Source of the DNA: Pseudoxanthomonas suwonensis 11-1
GTDB taxonomy: Bacteria > Pseudomonadota > Gammaproteobacteria > Xanthomonadales > Xanthomonadaceae
Reading direction: 5' to 3'
DNA: 64,000 bases
Assembly: GCF_000185965.1 (NCBI RefSeq)
Contig: NC_014924.1
Span: forward strand, 2,790,001 to 2,854,000
Shown: positions 17,723 to 26,704 of the stretch, one piece after another
Layout of the letters: each line of letters begins with the position of its first letter
Numbering within the stretch: position 1 is the first letter of the stretch
The notes under the pieces: generated by a model
What the model was told of the DNA's origin: nothing
Database searches by the model: none
Seen by the model: the letters and a program-made list of their open reading frames with translations, nothing else
Translations under genes and position numbers: made by a program

Positions 17723-18583
17723 ATGAATATCCCCGCCATGCCGCCACTGGTAAAGATCCGATCCGAACGCGACCAGATGTCGGCCATCGAGCGCCGCATC
17801 GCCGATTTCATCCTCGAGAACGCCCACCTGCTGCGCGACTACTCCTCGCAGCAGCTGGCCAGCGCGCTGGGCGTGAGCCAGTCCTCGGTGGTCAAGTTCA
17901 GCCAGAAGTTCGGCTTCCGTGGTTACCCGGACCTCAAGTACTCCATCGGCCAGGCCCTGGCCCGCAACGGCGGCGACGCCCCGGCCGGCGCCCCGCCGGA
18001 AACCGATGACGCCTACGTCCGCTTGGAGGAAGGCCTGCGCCGGAGCAAGACCGCGGCCGAGGAGGAAACCCGGCTGATCAACCCGCGCGAGCGGATCGAG
18101 GCCATCGTCGGCCTGGTCGATGGTGCCGGCAAGGTGTTCGTCTGCGGCCTGGGCGACGACGGCCTGTTCGCGCGCGAGTTCGCCATGCGCCTGTCGCTGC
18201 TGGGCGTGCTGACCGTGCACCACGCCGACCCGATCCTGATGATGGCCAACCTCTCGGCGGCGCGGCCCGGCGACGTGCTGCTGCTGTTCTCCGAGTTCGG
18301 CCAGCTGCCGCAGCTGTGCCAGCTCAGCCGCCAGTTCCAGGCCTGCGAGGGCAAGGTGGTGTCGATCACCCGGCACACCGCCAACCCGCTGCGCGCGCAT
18401 GCCGACGCGACCCTGGTGGTGTCCGCGCACGATCCGGCCCCGCACGTGGCCCAGCTGCTGTACCGCTCCTCGCTGCAATACCTGCTCGACTTCCTGTTCG
18501 TGCTGCTGTGCCAGGCCAACCCGGACCGGCACCGCCAGCTCAACATCAACCTCGAGCGCATCCAGCACCTGCTCGATTCCTGA
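17723..18583 (+). CDS. RpiR/MurR-family transcriptional regulator
   Basis: A 286-residue protein with an N-terminal RpiR-type helix-turn-helix (about 8-85; SQQLASALGVSQSSVVKFSQ region) and a C-terminal SIS sugar-phosphate sensing domain (about 110-255). E. coli MurR, of the same family, responds to MurNAc-6-phosphate. Here it likely controls the surrounding murein-peptide genes through the repeats at 15073-15121. Start choice is uncertain: a second ATG at 17738 is as plausible, and neither has a strong ribosome site. It lies 30 bp after the epimerase and 9 bp before the YkuD gene. Confidence 0.9.
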   Translation: MNIPAMPPLVKIRSERDQMSAIERRIADFILENAHLLRDYSSQQLASALGVSQSSVVKFSQKFGFRGYPDLKYSIGQALARNGGDAPAGAPPETDDAYVRLEEGLRRSKTAAEEETRLINPRERIEAIVGLVDGAGKVFVCGLGDDGLFAREFAMRLSLLGVLTVHHADPILMMANLSAARPGDVLLLFSEFGQLPQLCQLSRQFQACEGKVVSITRHTANPLRAHADATLVVSAHDPAPHVAQLLYRSSLQYLLDFLFVLLCQANPDRHRQLNINLERIQHLLDS

Positions 18584-18591
18584 AGGCGCCC

Positions 18592-19401
18592 ATGACCCAG
18601 TCCCGCAGCCCCCGCCCCCGCCTGCACCCGCTCCTGCGCCTGCTGGCCGTGGCCGCGCTGCTGCTGGCCGGCGCCACCGTGCTGGCGGCGCTGCCGTCCT
18701 CGACACCCGGTCCCAACCAGCTGGTGGTGGTGACCACCGCCGACTGGGACGCCACCACCGGCACCCTGCGCTACTACGAGCGCGCCGCACCGGATCAACC
18801 ATGGCGCGAGCGCGGGGAATTCGCGGTAAGCATCGGCCGCAACGGCGCAGCCTGGGGCGAAGGCCTGCACGCGGCCGCGGACCAGGGCGAGGGTCCGCTC
18901 AAGCGCGAGGGCGACGGCCGCAGCCCCGCCGGCATGTTCACCCTCGACACCGCCTTCGGTTACCGGGCCGCCGGCCAGGTCGACACCGCCATGCCCTACC
19001 GGCAGATGGATGCCAGCCACTGGTGCATGGATGTGCCGGATTCGCCGCATTACAACCGCATCGTCGATGCCCGCGAGGTCGGCGCAGCCGCGGTGGCCGG
19101 CTCGACCGAGCCGATGCGCCTGGACCTGCACGCCAATGGCGACCCGCGCTACCGCCTGGGCCTGGTGATCGGCCACAACCCGGGCAATACGCCCGGCACC
19201 GGCAGCTGCATCTTCGCCCACCTGTGGCGCCAGCCCGGCGAGACCACCGCCGGCTGCACCGCCATGGCCGAGGACGACATGCGCCGCCTGCTGGCCTGGC
19301 TGGATCCTGCGGCGCAGCCGCGCTTCGTGCTGCTGCCGCGCGCCGCATACGCGCGCCTGGCGCCACGCTGGCAGCTGCCCGAAGCGGGATCGGCCCGATG
19401 A
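18592..19401 (+). CDS. Exported L,D-transpeptidase (YkuD-fold) protein
   Basis: A 269-residue protein with an N-terminal hydrophobic segment (about 13-34, signal peptide or anchor). The L,D-transpeptidase/carboxypeptidase core spans about 45-265, with His195 and His210 (IFAHLW) and the nucleophile Cys222 in TAGCTAM. Such enzymes cross-link or trim stem peptides at mDAP; the ErfK/YafK-like forms can act as hydrolases. In this operon, trimming of imported or released peptides is as likely as cross-linking. Its stop overlaps the start of the symporter gene by 4 bp. Confidence 0.88.
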   Translation: MTQSRSPRPRLHPLLRLLAVAALLLAGATVLAALPSSTPGPNQLVVVTTADWDATTGTLRYYERAAPDQPWRERGEFAVSIGRNGAAWGEGLHAAADQGEGPLKREGDGRSPAGMFTLDTAFGYRAAGQVDTAMPYRQMDASHWCMDVPDSPHYNRIVDAREVGAAAVAGSTEPMRLDLHANGDPRYRLGLVIGHNPGNTPGTGSCIFAHLWRQPGETTAGCTAMAEDDMRRLLAWLDPAAQPRFVLLPRAAYARLAPRWQLPEAGSAR

Positions 19402-20669
19402 AGCTTCCCGGCGCAACCGCGCGCGTCCTGCTGGCGCTGGCTGCCGGCGCCATCGTCGGCCTGGCCCTGGCCCAGGCCAGCGCCGCTGGTGCGGCAACCG
19501 CGGCGGCCATCGCCCAGCCGATCGGCAAGCTCTGGCTGAGCGCGTTGCAGATGACCGTGGTGCCGCTGGTGCTGGCCCTGGTGATCCTGGGCGTGGCCAA
19601 CGCCGCCAATGCCGCCGCCTCCGGCCGGGTGGCGCGGCGGGCGATGTTCGTGTTCGTGGTCCTGCTGTCGCTGTTCTCCGGCTATGCCGCCCTGGCCGCG
19701 CCGGCGGTGCTGGCCTGGGTGACACCGGATGCGCAGCTGGCCGCGACCCTGCAGGGCAGCGCCGCCGGGATCGAGGCCGGCGCTGCGCCTTCGCTGGCGC
19801 AGTGGGTCGCGAACGTCATTCCCTCCAACGCGATCATGGCCGCGGCCCAGGGCGCGATGCTGCCGCTGGTGGTGTTCGCCCTGTTCTTCGGCTTCGCCCT
19901 CACCCGCATCGCCGCCGAGCGCCGCGCCCAGGTCATCGGCCTGTGCCAGGGCATCGCCGACACCATGATCGTGATCGTGCACTGGGTGCTGCTGGCCGCG
20001 CCGCTGGGCGTGTTCGCGCTGATGCTGGCGGTGTGCGCGCAGGCGGGCCTGGGCGTGGTCGGGGCGCTGGCCGGCTACATCGGCCTGCAGTGCGGGCTCT
20101 ACATCGGCGCAATCGCGATCTGCTACGTGCTGGTGGCGCTGTTCGCCGGGCGCTCGCCGCTGGCCTTCGCCAAGGCCACCCTGCCGGCCCAGGTGGTGGC
20201 GGCCAGCACCCAGTCCTCGCTGGCCACCCTGCCGGCGATGCTGGAGAGCGCACGCGAGCGCATGGGCATCACGCGCGCGGTGGCAGGCCTGGTCCTGCCA
20301 ATGGCGGTGACCCTGTTCCGCATCACCAGCCCGATCCAGTACGTGGTCGCCGCCTGCTTCGTGGCCTGGGCCTACGGCATCGAGCTGAGCGCCCTGCAGC
20401 TGGCTGCCGGCGCGGCGCTGGCGGTGGTGATCAGCCTGGGCTCGGTCGGCCTGCCCGGCCAGGTCAGCTTCATGGCCACGGTGCTGCCGGTGACCCAGTC
20501 CATGGGCCTGCCGGTCGAACCGCTGGGCCTGCTGCTGGCGGTGGACACCATCCCGGACGTGTTCGCGACCACCGGGAATGTCACCGGCGACCTGGCCGCG
20601 ACCACCATCGTCGCCCGGCACAGTCCCGACGCCATCGACGCCGCGGATACGGACGCAAGCGAGGGCTGA
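19398..20669 (+). CDS. Dicarboxylate/amino-acid:cation symporter (DAACS/GltP family)
   Basis: A 423-residue membrane protein with about eight membrane segments and the family's re-entrant-loop motifs: a serine-rich stretch (AASTQSSLATLPAM), the SLGSVGLPGQ loop and a late Asp/Asn motif (DTIPDVFATTGNVTGD). Members take up glutamate, aspartate, succinate or similar with Na+ or H+. Coupled by a 4-bp overlap to the YkuD gene, it may bring in glutamate or a Glu-containing product of murein-peptide breakdown. It closes the plus-strand operon. Confidence 0.9.
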   Translation: MKLPGATARVLLALAAGAIVGLALAQASAAGAATAAAIAQPIGKLWLSALQMTVVPLVLALVILGVANAANAAASGRVARRAMFVFVVLLSLFSGYAALAAPAVLAWVTPDAQLAATLQGSAAGIEAGAAPSLAQWVANVIPSNAIMAAAQGAMLPLVVFALFFGFALTRIAAERRAQVIGLCQGIADTMIVIVHWVLLAAPLGVFALMLAVCAQAGLGVVGALAGYIGLQCGLYIGAIAICYVLVALFAGRSPLAFAKATLPAQVVAASTQSSLATLPAMLESARERMGITRAVAGLVLPMAVTLFRITSPIQYVVAACFVAWAYGIELSALQLAAGAALAVVISLGSVGLPGQVSFMATVLPVTQSMGLPVEPLGLLLAVDTIPDVFATTGNVTGDLAATTIVARHSPDAIDAADTDASEG

Positions 20670-20752
20670 ACGACCCGCGGCACCCGCTCACGCGGGTGTC
20701 ACCGCCGCCGCCCCACCTTCCTGCTTCTGACCGACAGAAGAGGAAGCCGGCG

Positions 20753-21250
20753 ATGAAGCAGCGGCGCATCTACAGCACCCCCAACCTGGCCGCGGCGCAG
20801 GCCGCCATCAGTGCGGCACGCGATGCGGGCATCGACCGCGACTGCCTGTCGCTGATCGCGCGCTCCGATATCGAGATGGATGCCGTACCCGACGACCTGC
20901 GCGAGGCCAATACCGACATGGTGCCGGCCGCGATGCGTGGCGCCGCCGGCGGTGGCGCGCTGGGTCTGGTCGCGGGCCTGCTGGCGGTGGCCGTGCCGCC
21001 GCTGGGCATCACCCTGGCCGGCGCGGCGCTGATGACCGGCGTCGGCGCGGCGGTGGGCAGCTGGTCGTCGGCCCTGATGGGCGCGACCGTGCAGGACCCG
21101 GTGCGCCGCAAGTTCGAGGACGCGATCGAAGCCGGCCAGGTGCTGGTGGTGATCGACGGCGAAGAGCAGGCACTTGCGGTGGCCGATGCCGCAATCACCC
21201 GGACCGGCGCCACCCAGATGCCGTACGAAGCCTCCACGGCGACCAGCTGA
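20753..21250 (+). CDS. Small protein with Gly/Ala-rich membrane hairpin (DUF1269-like)
   Basis: A 165-residue protein. An N-terminal alpha/beta part (about 1-55) is followed by a Gly-rich hydrophobic hairpin (about 62-105) and a C-terminal alpha/beta part with VLVVIDGEEQ. This arrangement resembles DUF1269/general-stress-type proteins. A good AGAGGAAG ribosome site precedes the ATG. The function is unknown; it is separated from the symporter gene by 83 bp and may be independent. Confidence 0.75.
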   Translation: MKQRRIYSTPNLAAAQAAISAARDAGIDRDCLSLIARSDIEMDAVPDDLREANTDMVPAAMRGAAGGGALGLVAGLLAVAVPPLGITLAGAALMTGVGAAVGSWSSALMGATVQDPVRRKFEDAIEAGQVLVVIDGEEQALAVADAAITRTGATQMPYEASTATS

Positions 21251-21342
21251 ACGCCTAACACCGCGATCACCCGCTGGCGCGGCCTGCTTAACGCCGCGCC
21301 CGATAGCTTGGGCACTCCCCCAACCGAAGAGGAGAAACGCCG

Positions 21343-21654
21343 ATGAGCACGCCCGGCTACCAAGTCCCAGGCCGCACCGCCACCGAGCAGTTCCCCGACT
21401 CCGGCTACTGGAACCAGCAGTACCGCAGCGAGCCCTACTACCTCGAGGGCGATACCTATGACGACTACTCGGCCGCGTACGAGACCGGCTACGCCTTCCG
21501 TCGCCGCGACCCTGCCGCCGAGTTCGCCGCCGCGGAGGACCAGCTGCGTCGCGAATGGGAGGGCCGCAAGGGCAACTCGCGCCTTGACTGGTCGCGTGCG
21601 CGCCTGGCGATCCAGCGCGCGTGGGAACGCGGTGCCGATCCACACGGCACCTGA
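21343..21654 (+). CDS. Small Tyr-rich cytoplasmic protein, unknown function
   Basis: A 103-residue protein with many Tyr, Arg and Glu; the first half (SGYWNQQYRSEPYYLEG) is aromatic and acidic, the second half charged and helical. A strong ribosome site (AAGAGGAG) precedes the ATG. It resembles small uncharacterised proteins encoded near stress genes in Xanthomonadaceae; no domain is recognised. Confidence 0.7.
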   Translation: MSTPGYQVPGRTATEQFPDSGYWNQQYRSEPYYLEGDTYDDYSAAYETGYAFRRRDPAAEFAAAEDQLRREWEGRKGNSRLDWSRARLAIQRAWERGADPHGT

Positions 21655-21678
21655 TCCTTGCCCAGCAGGTCGCATATA

Positions 21679-21713
21679 CGACCGCCGGCCGGCCCCTCGC
21701 CGCCCGGCGGTCG
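21679..21713. terminator. Hairpin between convergent genes
   Basis: A 10-bp stem CGACCGCCGG (21679-21688) pairs with 21704-21713 between the converging small gene and the GH3 gene. There is no clear U-tract, so termination is only likely. Confidence 0.5.
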
Positions 21714-21719
21714 TCGCGT

Positions 21720-23906
21720 TTACGGGGACAGCAGTTCGAACGCCGCCGGCTCGCCCGTCACCGACGAGGGCGCGACCCACGCATCGAACCAGCCCGGCTC
21801 GGCGCCATGGGTGCCATCGGCGCGCGTGAATGCCAGGTCGACGCGTGACAGGCGGAATTCCACCTCGCGCGACTCGCCCGGCTGCAGCAGCAGCTTGATG
21901 AAACCCTTGAGCTCGCGCACCGGGCGCACCCGGCTGGCGACGCGGTCGTGCACGTACAGCTGCACCACCTCTTCCACCGCGCGCTCGCCGGCATTGCGCA
22001 CGGTGGCACGTACCACCACCTCGCCATCCCAGGCCAGCGCCGGCGCGTCCACCGTGGTCGCGCCGTACTCGATGCGGCCATAGGTCAGGCCGTGGCCGAA
22101 GGGATAGAGCGCCTGGTGCGGGTATTCGCGCCAGCGCGCCTTGAACTCTTTCATGTCCGCAAGCTCGGGGCGGCCGGTGCGCGGATGGTTGTAGAAGTAC
22201 GGCTGCTGCCCGGAGTCGTGCGGGAAGCTGACCGGCAGGCGGCCGGAGGGACTGTGGTCGCCAAACAGCACGTCGGCCACGGCATGGCCGGTCTGGCTGC
22301 CGAGGAACCAGGTCACCAGGATCGCCTGCGCGTCGCGTACGGCGCCCTGCAGCGCCAGCGCGCGGCCGTTGCGCAGCAGTACCACCACTGGTTTGCCGGT
22401 GGCGGCGACCGCATCGGCCAGCGCCTGCTGTACCGGCGGCAGCTCGATCCGCACGCGCGACTGTGCCTCGCCGCTGTAACGCTGCGGCTCACCCAGCGCC
22501 AGCACCACCACGTCGGCCTCGCGCGCGGCGGCGACCGCCGCCTCGATGCCGCCCTCCAGTGGCGCCTCCAGGCCGCAGCCATCCACCACCTGCAGCGCGG
22601 CGCCCTCCGGCAGCGCTGCACGGATGCCGGCCTCCAGGCTGACGTAGCGGCTGCGGTCGCCGAACAGGGTCCAGCAGCCTTCGATGTTGTCCATGTCGCG
22701 CGCGAACGGCCCCATCAGGGCGATGCGTGCGTCGCGACGCAGCGGGAGCACCCCGCCCTCGTTCTTCAGCAGCACCATCGAGCGCCGCGCGGCGTCGCGC
22801 GCCAGCGCCTCGTGCGCTGCACGCAGCGAGGTATCGGCCTCGCGCGCCGGATCCAGCGAACGGTAGGGATCGTCGAACAGGCCGATCGCCGCCTTGAGCT
22901 GCAGCACCCTGCGCACCGCGGCATCGAGCTGTTCCACCCGCACCCTGCCGGACTCCACCAGCGCCGGCAGGTGCGCGGCGTAGTAGCCGCTCTGCATGCT
23001 CATGTCCATGCCGGCGACAAAAGCAAGTTCGGTGGCATGGGCCTCGTCGGCGGCATAGCCGTGGGCCAGCAGCTCCATGTCGGCGGTGTAGTCGGACACG
23101 ACCACGCCGGGGAAACCCCACTCGTTGCGCAGCACCCCGGTCAGCAGCGCGTGGTTGGCGCTGGCCGGGATGCCGTTGATGTCGTTGAAGGCGGTCATCA
23201 CCGCCAGCGCGCCGGCATCGACCGCGGCCTTGAACGGCGGCAGGTGCACGTCGCGCAGGGTGCCTTCGGAGATCTCGACGAAGTTGTAGTCCAGGCCCGC
23301 GGTCACCGCGCCATAGGCGACGAAATGCTTGGCCGTGGCCAGCAGCGAATCCGGCGCGCGCAGGTCCTGGCCCTGGAAGCCGCGCACCCGGGCGGCGGCG
23401 AACTGGCAGCCCAGGTACACATCCTCGCCCGCGCCCTCGGCACCACGGCCCCAGCGCTGGTCGCGGGCGATGTCCACCGCCGGCGCATAGGTCCAGTGGA
23501 TGCCGGCGGCGGTGGCCTCGATCGCGGTGGCACGCGCGGTGCGCTCGGCCAGGCCGGGCTCGAAGCTCGCGGCCTCGCCCAGCGGGATCGGGAACACGGT
23601 GCGCATGCCGTGGATCACGTCCGCGGCCAGCAGCACCGGGATGCCCAGGCGGCTCTCCTCCACCGCCACGCGCTGGATCTCGCGTCCGGCCCCGGCGCCC
23701 ACGCCGTTGAACAGGGTGCCGACGCGGCCCGCGCGCACCTGCTCCAGGACCTCGGCGGCGTTGCGCACGTTGGTCTCGGGATTCACGTCGGGGGCGAAGG
23801 GACGGACCATGTCGGCGAACACGCCGAGCTGGCCTGCCTTCTCCTCCAGCGTCATCCGCTGGATCAGCGATTCGACCCGCGGGTCGGCAGGAAGGGTGTT
23901 GGACAT
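21720..23906 (-). CDS. GH3 beta-glucosidase (BglX-like)
   Basis: A 728-residue protein with the GH3 N-terminal TIM barrel (about 10-345, including LLAADVIHG and the nucleophile Asp in VVSDYTADM), the C-terminal alpha/beta sandwich (about 380-590) and a fibronectin-III-like domain (about 640-715). The order and length match E. coli BglX. No signal peptide is visible from the ATG at 23906, so it is probably cytoplasmic or exported by another route. It releases glucose or related sugars from non-reducing beta-ends. It appears to be transcribed alone. Confidence 0.93.
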   Translation of the reverse strand: MSNTLPADPRVESLIQRMTLEEKAGQLGVFADMVRPFAPDVNPETNVRNAAEVLEQVRAGRVGTLFNGVGAGAGREIQRVAVEESRLGIPVLLAADVIHGMRTVFPIPLGEAASFEPGLAERTARATAIEATAAGIHWTYAPAVDIARDQRWGRGAEGAGEDVYLGCQFAAARVRGFQGQDLRAPDSLLATAKHFVAYGAVTAGLDYNFVEISEGTLRDVHLPPFKAAVDAGALAVMTAFNDINGIPASANHALLTGVLRNEWGFPGVVVSDYTADMELLAHGYAADEAHATELAFVAGMDMSMQSGYYAAHLPALVESGRVRVEQLDAAVRRVLQLKAAIGLFDDPYRSLDPAREADTSLRAAHEALARDAARRSMVLLKNEGGVLPLRRDARIALMGPFARDMDNIEGCWTLFGDRSRYVSLEAGIRAALPEGAALQVVDGCGLEAPLEGGIEAAVAAAREADVVVLALGEPQRYSGEAQSRVRIELPPVQQALADAVAATGKPVVVLLRNGRALALQGAVRDAQAILVTWFLGSQTGHAVADVLFGDHSPSGRLPVSFPHDSGQQPYFYNHPRTGRPELADMKEFKARWREYPHQALYPFGHGLTYGRIEYGATTVDAPALAWDGEVVVRATVRNAGERAVEEVVQLYVHDRVASRVRPVRELKGFIKLLLQPGESREVEFRLSRVDLAFTRADGTHGAEPGWFDAWVAPSSVTGEPAAFELLSP

Positions 23907-23985
23907 CGGTGCAAGCGCTGCGGGGGTGGCGCGATTCTAGCGGAGCGGGCCGCCGGCGCCGTTGACGCCCCTCACGGATGGCACC

Positions 23986-24020
23986 CAAAAGAAAAGGCGC
24001 GGAGCCCGAGGCTCCGCGCC
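23986..24020 (-). terminator. Rho-independent terminator of the BON-domain gene
   Basis: A perfect 11-bp GC stem GGCGCGGAGCC (23996-24006) with 24010-24020, loop CGA, followed on the minus strand by TTTTCTTTT. It closes the BON gene that ends at 24086. Confidence 0.9.
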
Positions 24021-24085
24021 GCTGCGGCAACCAGTCGGTGCCGCTTAATACCTGGAGAGGTAGAGGACTTCGGTATGGACAGGAC

Positions 24086-24424
24086 TTACTTGCCGACCTT
24101 CAGGCGGCTGGTGTCGACCTTGCCGACGCCGTCGATTTCCGAGGCGATGCGCTTGGCCTCGTTGACCTGGGCCTGGCTGTCGACGTTGCCGGTCAGGAAG
24201 ACCACGCCGTCGACGGTGTCGACCTCGATCTTGGTGCCGGACACGTCGCTGTCGGCCAGCAGGCTGGACTTCACCTTGGTGGTGATCCAGGTATCGGTCA
24301 CCGGCTGGTTGGAATCGGCATCGGCGGCCGGCTTCTTGGACGGATCGTTGTCCTGGGCCATGGCGGCGCCGGAGAACAGCACGGCGGCGAGGGTGGCGGC
24401 GAGGATGGAAGCGTTCTTGCGCAT
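24086..24424 (-). CDS. Exported BON-domain protein
   Basis: A 112-residue protein with a signal peptide (about 1-23, AAMAQ) and one BON domain (about 42-108: WITTKVKSSLLAD, VFLTGNVDS). BON domains bind phospholipid or hydrophobic ligands; single-BON exported proteins such as OsmY relatives respond to envelope or osmotic stress. The ATG at 24424 has a GGAGGT-type site upstream. It is a single-gene unit with its own strong terminator. Confidence 0.9.
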   Translation of the reverse strand: MRKNASILAATLAAVLFSGAAMAQDNDPSKKPAADADSNQPVTDTWITTKVKSSLLADSDVSGTKIEVDTVDGVVFLTGNVDSQAQVNEAKRIASEIDGVGKVDTSRLKVGK

Positions 24425-24586
24425 GGTGGACCTCCTTGGTGATCGGGGCGCCAGTCTCCGCCAGCGCACCGTTCATCACCGGTGTACGCGGCGCAACGGG
24501 TTCGTGATTGGTTCACCGGCCTCAACGGCTTGCGATGGGATGCTGCCGGCGGTCCAATCACCAACTGTCTGCTTCAGGAAAGCCGC

Positions 24587-25645
24587 ATGTCATCCAAACA
24601 GTTGAACGTCGCCGTGGTCGGTTACGGCCTGGCAGGACGCGTGTTCCACGCACCACTTGTGGACTCGACGCCGGGGCTGCGCCTGCACAGCATCGTGTCC
24701 AGCCGCTCCGGCGAGATCGCCGCCGACCATCCCGGCGTGCGCATCTGCGCCGATGTCGGCGAGGTGCTCGAAGACGGGTCGATCGACCTGGTGGTGGTGG
24801 CCACGCCCAACGACAGCCATGCGCCGATCGCGCGCGCCGCGTTGCAGGCCGGCAAGCACGTGGTGGTGGACAAGCCCTTCGCCCTGCACCTTGGCGAGGC
24901 ACGCGAAGTGGCCGAAGCCGCGCGCCAGGCCGGCAAGGTGCTTTCGGTGTTCCACAACCGCCGCTGGGATGCGGACTTCCTTACCCTGCGTGCCCTGCTC
25001 GGGTCCGGTGCGCTGGGCGAGGTGGCCGAGCTGCACTCGCACTTCGACCGCTTCCGCCCGCAGGTGCCCGACCGCTGGCGCGACCGTGCCGGCCCCGGCG
25101 GCGGGCTGTGGTACGACCTCGGCCCGCACCTGGCCGACCAGGCGCTGCAGCTGTTCGGTCCGCCCCTGGCGGTCAGCGCCGACCTGGGCATGCAGCGCGA
25201 CGGCGCCACCGCGGTGGACTACTTCCACGTGCAGCTGCGCTACCCGCGCCTGCGGGTGCTGCTGCACGCCGGCTCGCTGGTACCCGGTGCCGGCCTGCGC
25301 TTCGCCGTGCATGGCAGCGGCGGCAGCTGGTTCAAGCACGGGCTGGACCCGCAGGAGGACGCGCTGCGCGCCGGCCAGCGCCCGGGCGACGGAGCGTGGG
25401 GCCGCGATCCGCGACCCGGGACCCTGCTGCGCGTCGGCACCGATGGCGCGGTGGCCGCGGATCCGGCCGCGCCGGTACTGGATGGCAACTGGCCGGCCTA
25501 TTACGCCGGCGTGCGCGACGCGATCCTGCACGGCCGCCAGCCTCCGGTCACCGCGGACAGCGCGCTGCTGGCGATGGCGCTGATCGAGGCCGGCCAGCGC
25601 AGCGCCGCGGAGCGCCGCGAGGTCGACTTCGACTGGGCAGGCTGA
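24587..25645 (+). CDS. Gfo/Idh/MocA-family oxidoreductase (YdgJ-like)
   Basis: A 352-residue enzyme with an N-terminal Rossmann domain (VVGYGLAG near residue 10) and the family EKP position as DKP (VVVDKPFAL near 98). The C-terminal dehydrogenase domain carries GLWYDLGPHLADQ, supplying the catalytic-region Asp and His. It probably oxidises or reduces a sugar or cyclitol with NAD(P). The ATG at 24587 follows a CAGGAAA site. The neighbouring convergent gene is a 6-phosphogluconate dehydrogenase homologue, 7 bp away. Confidence 0.92.
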   Translation: MSSKQLNVAVVGYGLAGRVFHAPLVDSTPGLRLHSIVSSRSGEIAADHPGVRICADVGEVLEDGSIDLVVVATPNDSHAPIARAALQAGKHVVVDKPFALHLGEAREVAEAARQAGKVLSVFHNRRWDADFLTLRALLGSGALGEVAELHSHFDRFRPQVPDRWRDRAGPGGGLWYDLGPHLADQALQLFGPPLAVSADLGMQRDGATAVDYFHVQLRYPRLRVLLHAGSLVPGAGLRFAVHGSGGSWFKHGLDPQEDALRAGQRPGDGAWGRDPRPGTLLRVGTDGAVAADPAAPVLDGNWPAYYAGVRDAILHGRQPPVTADSALLAMALIEAGQRSAAERREVDFDWAG

Positions 25646-25652
25646 GCGCGGC

Positions 25653-26549
<897 letters not shown>

Positions 26550-26704
26550 GGGTCCTCCATGCCGTGGGTAAGGACTCCAGCCTCGCACAGCCGGAGCCCG
26601 GCCTCCGTGGAAAGCTCCGTCCCGCGCCGGTCGCCGGGCTAAATCCGGGCCGGGCCGGGCCGCTAACGAGGCGTTACCCCAACCGGGCCCGACGCCCGAG
26701 AGCC

